In this document: one piece after another, positions 1-10,285 of the stretch
Layout: the number at the start of each line of letters is the position of its first letter
Position numbering within the stretch: position 1 is the first letter of the stretch
DNA from: Eonycteris spelaea
Lineage: Eukaryota > Chordata > Mammalia > Chiroptera > Pteropodidae
NCBI GenBank assembly: GCA_003508835.1
Contig: PUFA01000007.1
Coordinates: forward strand, 16,081,001 to 16,145,000
DNA: 64,000 nt
Reading direction: 5' to 3'
Program-made: the position numbers and the translations under genes
The notes under the pieces: model-generated
The model's database searches: none
The model's input: the letters and a program-made list of their open reading frames with translations, nothing else
What the model was told of the DNA's origin: nothing

Positions 1-906
1 TCTCGTGTGGGCATAGCACAATTTGTTTAGCCATTCCCTTGTCGATGGCATAGGGGTTGTTTCTAGATTTTGGTTATCACGAATAAAGTTGCTGTTAACA
101 TTTGTGTACAAGTCTTCATGTAGATATATGTTTGTGTTTATTTGGGTAAACACTTCGAAAAATGGGAGGTAATTGCATCTCTAATTTTATAAGAAGCTCA
201 AACCGTTTTAAAATGTGATTGAACCATTTTCATTCCCACAAGCAAAATGTAAGTGATCCAATTGTACTGTATCCTCTCTCAGTTTCGTCATGCTTTTTTA
301 ATTTTTGCAATTCCAGCGAGTGTTTGCTGGTATCAATTTGTGGTTTTAATTTGCATTTATTTGATGACTAGTGATGTTGAACACCTTTCCATGTACTTAT
401 TTTCTCATTCTTTGTTGTAGTGCATGTTCCAAACATTTTACCTATTTTTACCTAGTTATCTTCTTACTGAGTTGTAAGGATTCATTATACATTCAGGATA
501 CAGTCTTTTATCAGATTTATTTTCTTGCAGAATTTTCTCTCCCCCATTTTGTGATTTAGATTTTCATTTCCTTTTCAGCCTTTTTCAAAATGTACAAGTT
601 TTCCACTTGGATGAAATTCAATTTATATTATTTTTCTTTAAGTTTTGATCTTTCTGTGTGCTAAGTAGTTTTGCCTAAATCAATGTCACTAAGATTTTTT
701 ATTAGTTTTTATTCTAGAAGTTTTTAATTTTAATTTTCACATGTAGGTTCATAATTCATTTCAATCAATTGAAATTTATTAAAGCCATTAATTTTTGATT
801 TGCTGTGAAGTGAATAGAACATGGTTCATACAGCACTGTTTGAAAAGGCTATCATTCCCCCATTAAATTATCTTAAAGATTTGTCAAAAATAGATTGACT
901 CTATGC

Positions 907-947
<41 letters not shown>

Positions 948-966
948 ACACACACACACATACACA
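907..966. repeat. (TA)n(CA)n compound microsatellite
   Basis: About 12 TA units are followed directly by about 16 CA units with one slip near 949. It lies inside the antisense L1, about 50 bp before the inverted duplication. Alternating purine-pyrimidine DNA of this kind is prone to slippage and to non-B structure. Confidence 0.95.
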
Positions 967-1014
967 TATATATTTGTTGTTGCTGCTGTTATTTGTTTTG
1001 ACTATTCTTTGATA

Positions 1015-1206
1015 CATATATTCATATTCATGTTATTTCTTTGGACCTTACTCTGTTCCTTAAGCCCATGGATGGTATAAAGCAGGAATAATTGAGACAG
1101 TGCAGTATTGATGTGAAGATAGCCATCCATGGGCATTAAAGGAACAGAGTAATGTCCAAAGAAATAACATGAATATGAATATATGTCTCAATTATTCCTG
1201 CTTTAT
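1015..1206. repeat. Local inversion with flanking inverted duplications
   Basis: Arm A (1,015-1,075) recurs reverse-complemented at 1,123-1,185 with about three differences. Block B (1,077-1,098) recurs reverse-complemented without mismatch at 1,185-1,206. Between them, 1,099-1,122 is in sense L1 orientation while both outer flanks are antisense L1. The order is A, B-rc, C-inverted, A-rc, B, which is what results when the reverse complement of A-C-B is inserted between A and B. A and its copy can fold into a hairpin with a stem of about 60 bp and a 47-nt loop. The arms are far more alike to each other than the host L1 is to its consensus, so the event is much younger than the L1 insertion. 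Confidence 0.9.
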
Positions 1207-2070
1207 GCTTTGTCTTGAAATCAGGAGTGTATGTCCTTCAAGTTACATTTACTTCTTTGAAATTTTCTTTGGTTAGGCTTATGTATTTCCACGTGAATTT
1301 TAGAATTATCTTGTCAATTTTGACAAAAAGTTCCAGAATTTTGATTGGGAATATGTTGACTCTATAGATCATTCTGGAGAGAATTGGTATCTTAAAATAT
1401 TTTGGTATTTTAATATGTAAACTTAGTATATCTTCCCATATATTTAGACTTTCTATAATTTCTCTCAGAAATGCTATGCAGTTTTCAATGTACAGTCTTG
1501 TATGTGTTTTGCCAAACTTAGCTATAAGAATTTCTTGATTCTGATGCCATTGCAAATGGTATTTGATGTGTCACAAATGGCATTGTCTTTTTTTTTCTAT
1601 TTTAACCTCATCATGAAAATTGCTAACATATAAATAAAATTGTTCTTTTAATATTGATCTTGCATTCTGAAACATTAAGTACATATTCTCATTCTGATAA
1701 AATTTTTATAAGTTTCTTCATATTTTCTGCATAAATAATCCTTTAATCTATAAACTTAAAAAATGTTTGACATTTTTCATAATTTGTATGCATTTTATTT
1801 ATTTTTTCAATGGCTAAGACCTCCAGGAAAATTATGAAGAGGCATAATTAATAGTGGCATTCAGGTATTCTGCATTCTTTGTTTGTTGTATCAGTTGACG
1901 ACAACGGACTTTTGGAATATCAACATGTTATAGCGGATTTTTTTCCATTTCTCCTTTTAGTTTCATCATTTTTATTTCATATACTTTGAACCTCTCTTGT
2001 TAGATGCATACACATTTAGAATTGCTCCTCGATGAATGGACTAATATTATGAAAAGTCCTCTTTACCACT

Positions 2071-2353
2071 GGTGTGTTATGTGTTATTGAGTCAGCTCCT
2101 ACTGGAAATTCTATGAATGGTGTCCACCATATCGTTCTCTCAACAGCCTGGTTAGCTCTTGTAGTCTTATGCCTCTGGCAGTCCACAGTATCCTTAGAGC
2201 TTTCTTCCAATGTTATATTTCAAATTAATCAATTTTTATTTCCATCAGCCTTTTTCATTGTGAGATTTAACATCTGTACATAGTAATTGAGAACCAAAGG
2301 GTGTGGGTGATATCTTAGCCTTGGTCTCTAAGACATATCTTTGCTCTTAGTGA
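2071..2353. mobile_element. Unidentified 283-bp insertion flanked by an 11-bp direct repeat
   Basis: The 11-mer TCTTTACCACT stands at 2,060-2,070 and again at 2,354-2,364. Removing the intervening 283 bp restores continuous antisense L1. This is the signature of an insertion with target-site duplication. The insert has no clear poly-A tail, no obvious terminal inverted repeats and no family I recognise. An open frame crosses it on both strands, partly beyond its edges, but neither looks like a known protein. It could be a truncated retrocopy or an unrecognised transposon fragment. Confidence 0.55.
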
Positions 2354-2977
2354 TCTTTACCACTTGCAATGGCCTTATTCCAAAGTCTGTTTGATATTAA
2401 TACAGATGTACCAGTTTTTAATTAGTGTTTCATGTCATGGGCTTTCCAATTTTACTTTTTTGCCATATGTGTATTCTTATTTAATGTTGTTTTTAGGCAG
2501 CATAGAGATAGTTCTTGCTTTGTTATCAGTATGCTTCAGCTGAAGTTTACCACTTTAAAGCAAAGTTTGTCTTTTTGTTTGTTTATACTAGTTGTCTTAC
2601 TTCTTATTTATATGGTATGCTGTACTCCCCCCCCTTCTTGCTTTATTTGCTTTTTAAAAACTTCTTTGCCCATTATTTTATTTTATTTTTTCTTACTTCT
2701 GAGACTACAATTACATATATTTTAGTCCTACTGATATTGACCCATGAGTCACTGATACTTAGTTTAATTTTTTACAATATTTCATTTTAAATAATTTCTA
2801 TTGCTCTGTTTTCAAGATCACTAATCTTTTCTTATGCCATTTCTAGTCAGCTGTTAATCTCAGATTTTTTTTTATTTTAAATGTGTGTTGTAATTTTTAT
2901 ATCCAGATATTCTGTTTGTGTCCGTTTCAGTAAATTTCATTTAGTTCCTCATCGTGTTTGCATTTTTCTTGAACATT

Positions 2978-2978
<1 letters not shown>

Positions 2979-3069
<91 letters not shown>
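2979..3069. repeat. (AG)29(TG)16 compound microsatellite
   Basis: A perfect run of 29 AG units switches at 3,037 into about 16 TG units with no interruption. It lies within the 5' part of the antisense L1. The long perfect run indicates recent expansion and probable length polymorphism. Open frames through it encode only Arg-Glu and Cys-Val repeats and are not genes. Confidence 0.97.
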
Positions 3070-3072
<3 letters not shown>

Positions 3073-3340
3073 TTTAATATCCATATTTGCTAGTTCTGTA
3101 ACTGATACAAGGAAGTTGAATGATTTCTGGACCCATATGAGTTTGGGAATTTATTTATCCTACAGCTCTTCTGTAATTGTTATCCTTGACATTTTTTCTT
3201 ATCCAGTTTGTGTGCTTTCTGACACATGTGTGTACTGGTTGTCAACAAAAATCTCCTCTCTGCAATGCTCTTCCTGGCTTGTTCTCTCTCACCTATCTGT
3301 GTCTTTTTATCGCAGTTAACACTGCTGATCTCTTCTAGGC

Positions 3341-3833
3341 TTCCCCATACTTTGCAAAAGCAGAAAAATGATTCCAGGTAGTAAAATAGAGAAACAGTAG
3401 GATTCACCTCCTTTGTTGACTTTCCTCTAAGCTTGTTTTCTTGTATTGCCAGTTAGCCAATATCCTAAAACAGTTGTTTCTTTTTTTTTTCCAATTTTCT
3501 ATTTGTTAGAGTAGGAAGCAGTTAGCATTGCAGATTATCTTTCATGAATAGAGATGGAAATATCTGCCATTTCATTTTAAATGCAAACAATTGATAGAAT
3601 GAAATTGATGTGCACTTATCAATATGTTTCTAATTCACAGAGACAATATTATATATATCTACTGAAAGCAAGTAATAGATAATAATGTACTTAAAATATT
3701 AATATAGACATGTGTTGAAGCAAAAACACTCTGGATCACTTGTCAAATATCCTTGTGAAATATCGTGATTTATAAGAGATACGTATTTGATCATTTAGAG
3801 TACCAAAATATATTTTTCACATATATTTGGCCT
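3341..3833. other. No feature recognised
   Basis: AT-rich DNA with a 10-base T run near 3,481-3,490. I see no repeat family, exon signal or structured element that I can support. Confidence 0.6.
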
Positions 3834-4610
3834 TCCATACACAATTCCTGGCTCACACTGCAGAAACCCTTGGAATTTTCCAGGTGTTAAGAATGATAAA
3901 AGTGTCTTAATGTGAATGAGGTGACTGTCAAGTGCCTAAGGATGAGGGCTGGTTGTCAGGAGACTCAACCATTAATCAGAGAGTGGAACTTTCAGTTTCA
4001 TCCTTCAGATCTTCCAGGAGGGGTGAGGGGCTGGAGGAGAATCAGTATGCAATGGACAGTGATTTAATACAGCATGCCTGTGTAATGAAGCCTCCATACA
4101 ATCCAAATAGACAGGATTTGGAGAGCTTTTGTTGAATACTAAAATGAAAGGAGGTTGTGGGCCTGGAAGGGTTTGGAAGCTCTTCATTTCTTCTCACATA
4201 TCTTACCCTGTGCATCTCTTTCATCTTGTCATTTGTAAGTTATTTTCTTTGACAACAAACCAGTTACCTAGCAAGACACCTGTTTCTCTGAGTTCTTGTG
4301 CCTTTCTAGCAAATTAATTGAACCCAAGGATGGGATCTTTGGAACCTCCACTTTGTAGCCACTTGGTCAGAAACACAGGTAATCCGGGTTTGTGTCTGGC
4401 ATTGAAGTGCATGTAGGACTTAAACAGTTTTATAGGATTAAACTTTTAATGTGTGGAATATGATGTTATCTCTGTGGACACTGTCAGAATTGAGTTGAAT
4501 TTTTAGACACTCCGCTGGTGTTTGTTGGTGTGGGGGATCCTCCACCCCTCGGTGAAATGGGATACTAAGTGATAATGATATGCAGTGGACTACAGCTAAC
4601 CTAAATGTGT
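3834..4610 (+). mobile_element. Solo LTR-like repeat (ERV-derived, family unresolved)
   Basis: This matches in order an old mammalian LTR-type repeat I know only by sequence. There is a block near 4,075-4,130 with the GCCTCCATA motif, then a C/T-rich stretch at 4,185-4,235. Next come the CAAATTAATTGAACCCAAGG motif near 4,309-4,328, an AGAATTGAGTTGAATT motif near 4,487-4,502 and a terminal part ending near 4,580. No internal retroviral genes flank it, so it looks like a solo LTR. Both ends are approximate and I did not find a target duplication. Confidence 0.55.
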
Positions 4611-7180
4611 ATGTAACTCAAAGAAGAAATAAACTTTAGTTGTGTTAAAACACCCACATCTTGTAGCCATTAGTTATTGCAACATAATCTGACTATTTTA
4701 ACTGATACATCGTATAGATTTAATCAACCTTATAAATTCCTTAATCTGATTCATCACTTGCAAAATTTAAATACTACCTACAATATGTTACATAAAGTAT
4801 TATTGTGATAATTTAGTTCATATATACATTCATGAACAACTACTTATTATATTCACTGCATAACTGCGAAGAACTCATTCTAAGAGATATTTAGTTCTTG
4901 ATTTTAGCATTTTAATCTGTGCCATTAACCATATGAGAATATTAGTTTAATTGTAAAAGAAGGTGCAGTTTAGTGAACTAAAATTTCTACCTAGTAAATG
5001 CTTTACATTTTTAAAGCAATCTTTTCTTTCAAAATTCTTACTCTGAATACCTATTATCATTCAACCATAAAATACACTGCATTCATTATACATTTTTTTT
5101 ATTATCTATTTATTGAAATTTTCTGTGCCTTTTCAAAAACTGTAAGCTCTATTTATAAAAAGATTGTTCTGTTCTTTGATGTTTTATTCTTCAGCTATAG
5201 AGATTTGGCAACTTTACGTTGGAAAATAAATTCAGACTTAATTATTCCCTCAAAAGATATAAAATTTAATTTATTTTAACCCTCCAGTATATTTTGTTAC
5301 CCATAAGAAACTATTTTGATTCCTTTTTAATAAAATACTTTTCTTATACATTTAATCTCAGTCTCCCTTTTGAGAGACAAAGCTGGTTTTTCTAAGTAAA
5401 TGACTATCGTCTAGCACATTTTCTAGCTACGATAAAAATATTACCTAGACAAATGGAAACCACTAACATGACTGACAATAGAGATAAATACAAAGTATTG
5501 GTAAACGTTTGTTTCTTTATCCCAGTTCCTTCTTTCCACCTCCAATATCTTCTGTCTTAGTATCATATATGTGTCAGTTTTTGAGTCCCTATTGTCACTT
5601 TAAAGGAAGAGAAGAGCTTTTTCATTCTATGTGCAAATCCACTGGAAGTTTATTTCGGCATTCTTTTGTGTTCTACCTAATCATCATACTATTTGTACTA
5701 AAGGGCTTGTGCTGAAATTGTGCTGTGGAGAAAACAAAAGGAAAACATTTCAAAAAGCTTTTATTTATCTTTTGATTGATAATATCTTATACAACCTCTT
5801 AAATAGACACATTGACTACAAGATTTTGAGAGCATTCAGTACACCATCAAGACTTGATTCTTCAAATAAGGAGGTACAGTATGTAATATTTTCTGAAATC
5901 ATTTGACTATTATCATTTTAGTTATAGAAAATCTAGCATTATGTACCTGGATTTTTTTTTTTTTTTACAAATGCTGGACTAAATCAATGGCATATGTTTC
6001 TAAAAGAAGATAGTACATGTTTACCATTGCACAAATCAGATTCTTTCTTACTTCAGAAGAATATTTTCTTCAAGAGTGATGTATGATTGGAAATGACATT
6101 TGAAATACAAGTAAGATTTCTGTAATATTCTCTGTCTGAACTATAACAAAGCATTTAAAAGTTGTATTCTTGGAGCTTGTCATGAATTAAACTAATTATT
6201 TTATCAGCCTTTTCATACAATTAGAAGGAAATTAGCCTCACTAGCTTCAAAAAGTATTTACTTTTCATATTTGTACTTTTTTCATTTCACAGAAAAGTAA
6301 TATTTCCTTAAACCTTGGTTTTAAAACCTGCCATCAAACCAAAGTCTATCTTTTTAATGGTGAGATGTAGTTTTCTTCTCATATGCAGACCTGGCATCTA
6401 GTATTTCCTTTTTATTATTTACATCAGATGAACAAAAATCCCATTAGTTTATAACTTCTGTCTAAAATATCTCGAGCTTATCAAGCAATTGAGATAAATG
6501 AGTTTCATTCTCTTTCTTCTGAGCTGAATTGGTGTACATTTATAATATCGTTCTTCTTTTCAGACACAATTCATTGAGGAGGCATAACCAAGTCAAAACA
6601 ACAAAAAAAAATTTTTCTAACTCTTTTTTTTTTTTAATCTTTTCTTTGGTTTATGTTATAAGCCAGAGTAATAATACTGGTTTTGACTTTGAGAGTTGAA
6701 GGTCTCTGGTATAAAATAGTATTTGTTCCTTTTTTTTTTTTTTTTTTTGCTCAACAAAGTCAACGTTTAATGGCTTTCTAAAAAGAGAGTGCAACATGAG
6801 AGCCCATGTCCATTTCCCAAACCCATTTTTGCTCTGGAATTGTTAGCATTTTAAAGATTGCCTTCTGCAACCACAAATGCTTTTATCTCCTTCTAGCAGT
6901 CATGTCACTGTACTTCCCCCCTTCCAAAAATTATGTATCTTGTACTCCTTGTCATGTCAAAAAGTAGAAAAGGACATTTGCTAAACTACAGGAAGTGGAA
7001 GTCTAAGGTCTGGCTCATATTAAATTGTGTTATCTTGAACTCTTGCCACCAACATCAAGCCCTCTGTCCTTTGCATAACATTCCTGGACTGTCAGGAATT
7101 ATATGTATCCTTCTACTAACAACTATAAAACTATCTACATATGTGAAACATTTGTTTTCAGAAATGACATCCTAATTAAC
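4611..7180. other. Unassigned AT-rich DNA
   Basis: No exon, RNA gene or repeat family is recognised here. Minor landmarks are T runs at 5,951-5,966, 6,623-6,635 and 6,730-6,748 (19 T), and A-rich/T-rich apposition near 6,600-6,640. Open frames up to 93 codons are of the size expected by chance in such DNA and show no domain. Confidence 0.6.
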
Positions 7181-8290
7181 ATTGAAATGTGATACTTGAG
7201 CAAAAGGGAATCCACACTTACCCTGGGTGGAACTTTCTAAATAATAACACAAGGAAGTAGAGTCCAAAGAGGAATATTGTTTTTGCTGAACTAAAGAGAG
7301 ACAGAGTGGAGTTTGAGCTGCTGCAGGGGAAAATACTTGTGAGTAGTAGTGTACCAGAGAGGAATGAGCTATAGGATAAGGGAGTACCAGAGATCTAGGT
7401 GGGGTTTTCTTACCTATAGGAATTTGTCCAAGAGAGTAGCTGCATATGAACAGAGCAGGACTCTGCAAGGCTTAGTAAAGAGCAAGTGTTGTGAAGCTAA
7501 GAGCTGAGGAGAACAATCATCAATCACTAAAGCTGGGGAACTTTGGCGATCCCTCTAAAAAGAGTGAAAGGGTGCGAAGATCTCACTGTAATCCATGAGT
7601 ATTCAACTGGCAATCCAGAAATGGCATAACTTCAAAGTAAAGTTTATGACCTAGAGTATGGACAGTGTAAGAATAAATTTTACTTAACACACTGCGAAGC
7701 CAAGTTTGACAAGATCAATAAAATGTGCCTCTAGCAACTCCAGATCAAAGCTCAATATTTCTTAAAGGCAGATAACACATTATAGGTTTCTTATTCCTTG
7801 TCTTCCACAATATCCAGCACTAACTAACATCACAATGCAAAACTAACAACACAAACTAAACAAAACATTAGACTTGTACTTAAAATTAAAGGAGGGACAT
7901 ATTCAATGGAAATTCAATATAATGTGTCAAATGTTGCAATTAGTAGACAAGGACTTAGTCTGCTATTATAAATATGTTCAAGCACATAAAGAAGTAGAAT
8001 ATGATGACTATATAAATTATAAAAATGTATCAAATGGAAATTTAGAGAATCAAAACTACTATATATAAAATGAAAAATTACCAAAATGGGATTAAGATCT
8101 AATTGAAGAGTAGATTAAGAAAAGACCAGTTTAAAAAAAAAAAAAAAAATAAGGGGAAAAAATTATTTAACATAAAAATCATAGAGAAAGGGGTTTGAAA
8201 ATAATTAAATATAGTGTCAATGATTTGAGAACATAATAGCCTAACTTAAGTATAATTGGAGACCAACAAGGGAGAAAATAGAAAATTGTG
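7181..8290 (+). mobile_element. L1 5' region and ORF1 relic, plus strand
   Basis: The segment resembles the 5' untranslated and ORF1 region of old L1/HAL1-type elements. Recognisable stretches are near 7,690-7,790 (upstream of ORF1) and 7,930-8,000 (ORF1 coding), and a later ORF1 part runs to about 8,285. The reading frame is broken throughout, including an A17 run at 8,132-8,148. With the 3' part at 8,990-10,285 it probably forms one element from which much of ORF2 is missing. Confidence 0.65.
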
Positions 8291-8989
8291 AAGTAAAAAA
8301 TATTTTAATAAATATCTTAAGCAATATAAAAACATGTACACCCCAGTTTTTTGCAAAATTTCATTTTACAAGAGAAAATATAAAATCATGACAACAAAAA
8401 CAAAACTAGAAACACCTTAATATCTATTTAAGAAAATGGCAAAAACATGCTTACATTTTTAAAACTAAACGCGTAAAACTTCATTGCAATCAATATAGAA
8501 ACATTTCCAAAGTACATTGCTGTGATTAAAAACAAAGTCGGGGCTCTGACTTCATCTCCAAAATGTAAAAAGCTTGTAAGTCATCACACTGTCTTTACAA
8601 GAAAAAGTTGGACACACTGAAAACAGCACATTTTTAAGGACCCATTAGAAATTTGAGGATGTAGGCCAAACTGCCACCCTGAAATCCAGAAACATAGATT
8701 CATCCAGAAAGACACCACCAATACTTTACATATCATAAACATATAGGAACACTTAATGTCAATTTTGATAAATTTTTGGAGGCTCAGTGTAAACTAGCAC
8801 GAGACTGAGAAATTCCTGAGTATTACACTGTTAGTGGGGACTCCATGCTTCCATAAGCTTTATCTCCAGGGACCTCCACTCCTCCCTCCAACCCCACCCC
8901 CCCCCATGTTCTTATAGTGAAGATCTAGGAGTTGAGAGGGTTAATTATGCTGAAATAAGCCCCAAATCTTCACACTGTTTTTTCTTTAA
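8291..8989. other. Unassigned segment between two L1 parts
   Basis: This stretch separates the ORF1-like and ORF2/3'-end L1 parts. Its right end (about 8,780-8,985) has a G/C-richer block with a run of nine C at 8,897-8,905 and may be L1 5'-region DNA, but I cannot confirm it. If so, two L1 copies are nested here rather than one being deleted. Confidence 0.4.
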
Positions 8990-10285
8990 GAGTGAGAATG
9001 GAAAAGAAAAGGATATTTTCTCTCCTCACTTCTATTAGGCATCATACTAGAAGTCCCAGCTAAGGTTATAAGTTAAAAAATAAAAGCAAATCAAATGTAT
9101 ACATGTTAGAATGGAAGAAATAAAATTATCTTTGTTCATAGATGGCAGAATAATTTTTTGTAGAAATTCAAAATGTTGCAATGATTCTGTAAGACAGTTT
9201 GGTAGTTTCTTACAAAACAACATATAGTCTTACCTTATGATCAAACAATGATGCTCCTAGGTATTACTCAGTTTATTTAAAAACTTATGTCTACACAAAA
9301 CCAGCGCATGAATGCTATATCAATTTTATTTGTAATTGTTAAAAACTTTTAGCAACCTAGCTGTCCTTCAATAAGTGAATAAATAAATAAATTGTAATAC
9401 ATTTAGGCAATGGGACATTATTCACCACTAAAAAGAAACATGCAGTCAAGCCATGAGAAGACATACATGAATCTTAAATCCACATTGTTGAGTGAAAAAA
9501 GCTAGTCTGAAAAGCCTATATGCTGTATCATTCCATTTATGTGACATCAAGGAAAAGCAACTATAAAGATGGTAAATAAATAATTGCCAGAGGTTTGGGG
9601 AGGTAGGGTTTTGAATTTGTAAAGCACAGAGGGTTTGGGGCTGGTGGTAAAGCTATTTTGTATAATGATTTATAATGTATAGATGACACTTCATATGTCA
9701 TGATCTGCAGAACTTGACAGAATAAAGAATGGGCATTCAAGTATGCAAATTTAGAAAAATTATATAGGAAGCTGGAGAAATTCAGGATAGAATATAGACT
9801 GACAAAACAATCTCACTGAAGGAGGTGGGGAAAAATTGCTGACCTAAGTAACTTTGGAAAAGAGACTAAAGGCAAAGAACTGTATATTCTTACTGTTCTC
9901 TAGTTGATGAAGTTGTTTCCCACGGATTACAGTTATCAAAACTGTCAAGGTCACTAAAAACAAAGCCTGAGAAACTGTCAAAGCCAAGTGAAGCTAAAGG
10001 TGACGTGACAGATACAATATAGTATTCTAACATGAGTTCTATACAAGAATAAAGGATATCACTATACAAGAATAAAAGATAAAAACTAAAGAAATATCAA
10101 TATGCAACATATGGACATTAGTTAATAGTAATGTAACGATACTGATGCAATATTAAAATGCACCACAGTAGTTTAAGATGTTAATAAAGGAAACTGTATG
10201 TGGGATATACAGAAGCCTTCTCTATCTTTGCAATTTTTTTCTGTAGATCTAAAATGATTCTAAAATAAAAATTTTGTTAAAAGGA
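8990..10285 (+). mobile_element. L1M ORF2 end and 3' UTR, plus strand
   Basis: A short piece of ORF2 reverse-transcriptase DNA (about 9,015-9,165) is followed by the ORF2 C-terminal region (9,195-9,560). After that comes a typical L1M 3' UTR (9,560-10,280) ending in an AATAAAAATTTTG-type tail near 10,264-10,277. Within it, CTATACAAGAATAAA occurs twice (10,039 and 10,062), giving a 23-bp tandem duplication. It is decayed, with no intact frame. Confidence 0.8.

Larger units (their letters stand above)
1..3340 (-). mobile_element. Long antisense L1 (LINE-1, old L1M-type) relic
   Basis: Read on the minus strand this is a decayed L1. The left part corresponds to the ORF2 C-terminal and 3' region, the middle to ORF2 reverse-transcriptase DNA, and the right to more 5' L1M sequence. 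The assignment rests on long recognisable antisense L1 phrases, for example around 50-110, 370-560, 1,300-1,560, 2,385-2,450 and 2,800-2,960. Stops and frameshifts are everywhere, so the open frames seen here are chance. The element runs off the left edge, so its 3' end is outside the window. It is interrupted by a TA/CA microsatellite, a local inversion with inverted duplications, a 283-bp insertion and an AG/TG microsatellite. The right limit is approximate. Confidence 0.85.

Noticed and set aside
1015..1185. Possible MITE or microRNA-like hairpin
   Set aside because: Both arms are identifiable L1 ORF2 sequence and no target duplication surrounds the pair, so a rearrangement explains it better. 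A microRNA role cannot be argued without expression data.
2881..3093. Open frame with long Arg-Glu and Cys-Val runs
   Set aside because: It is a translation of the AG/TG microsatellite.
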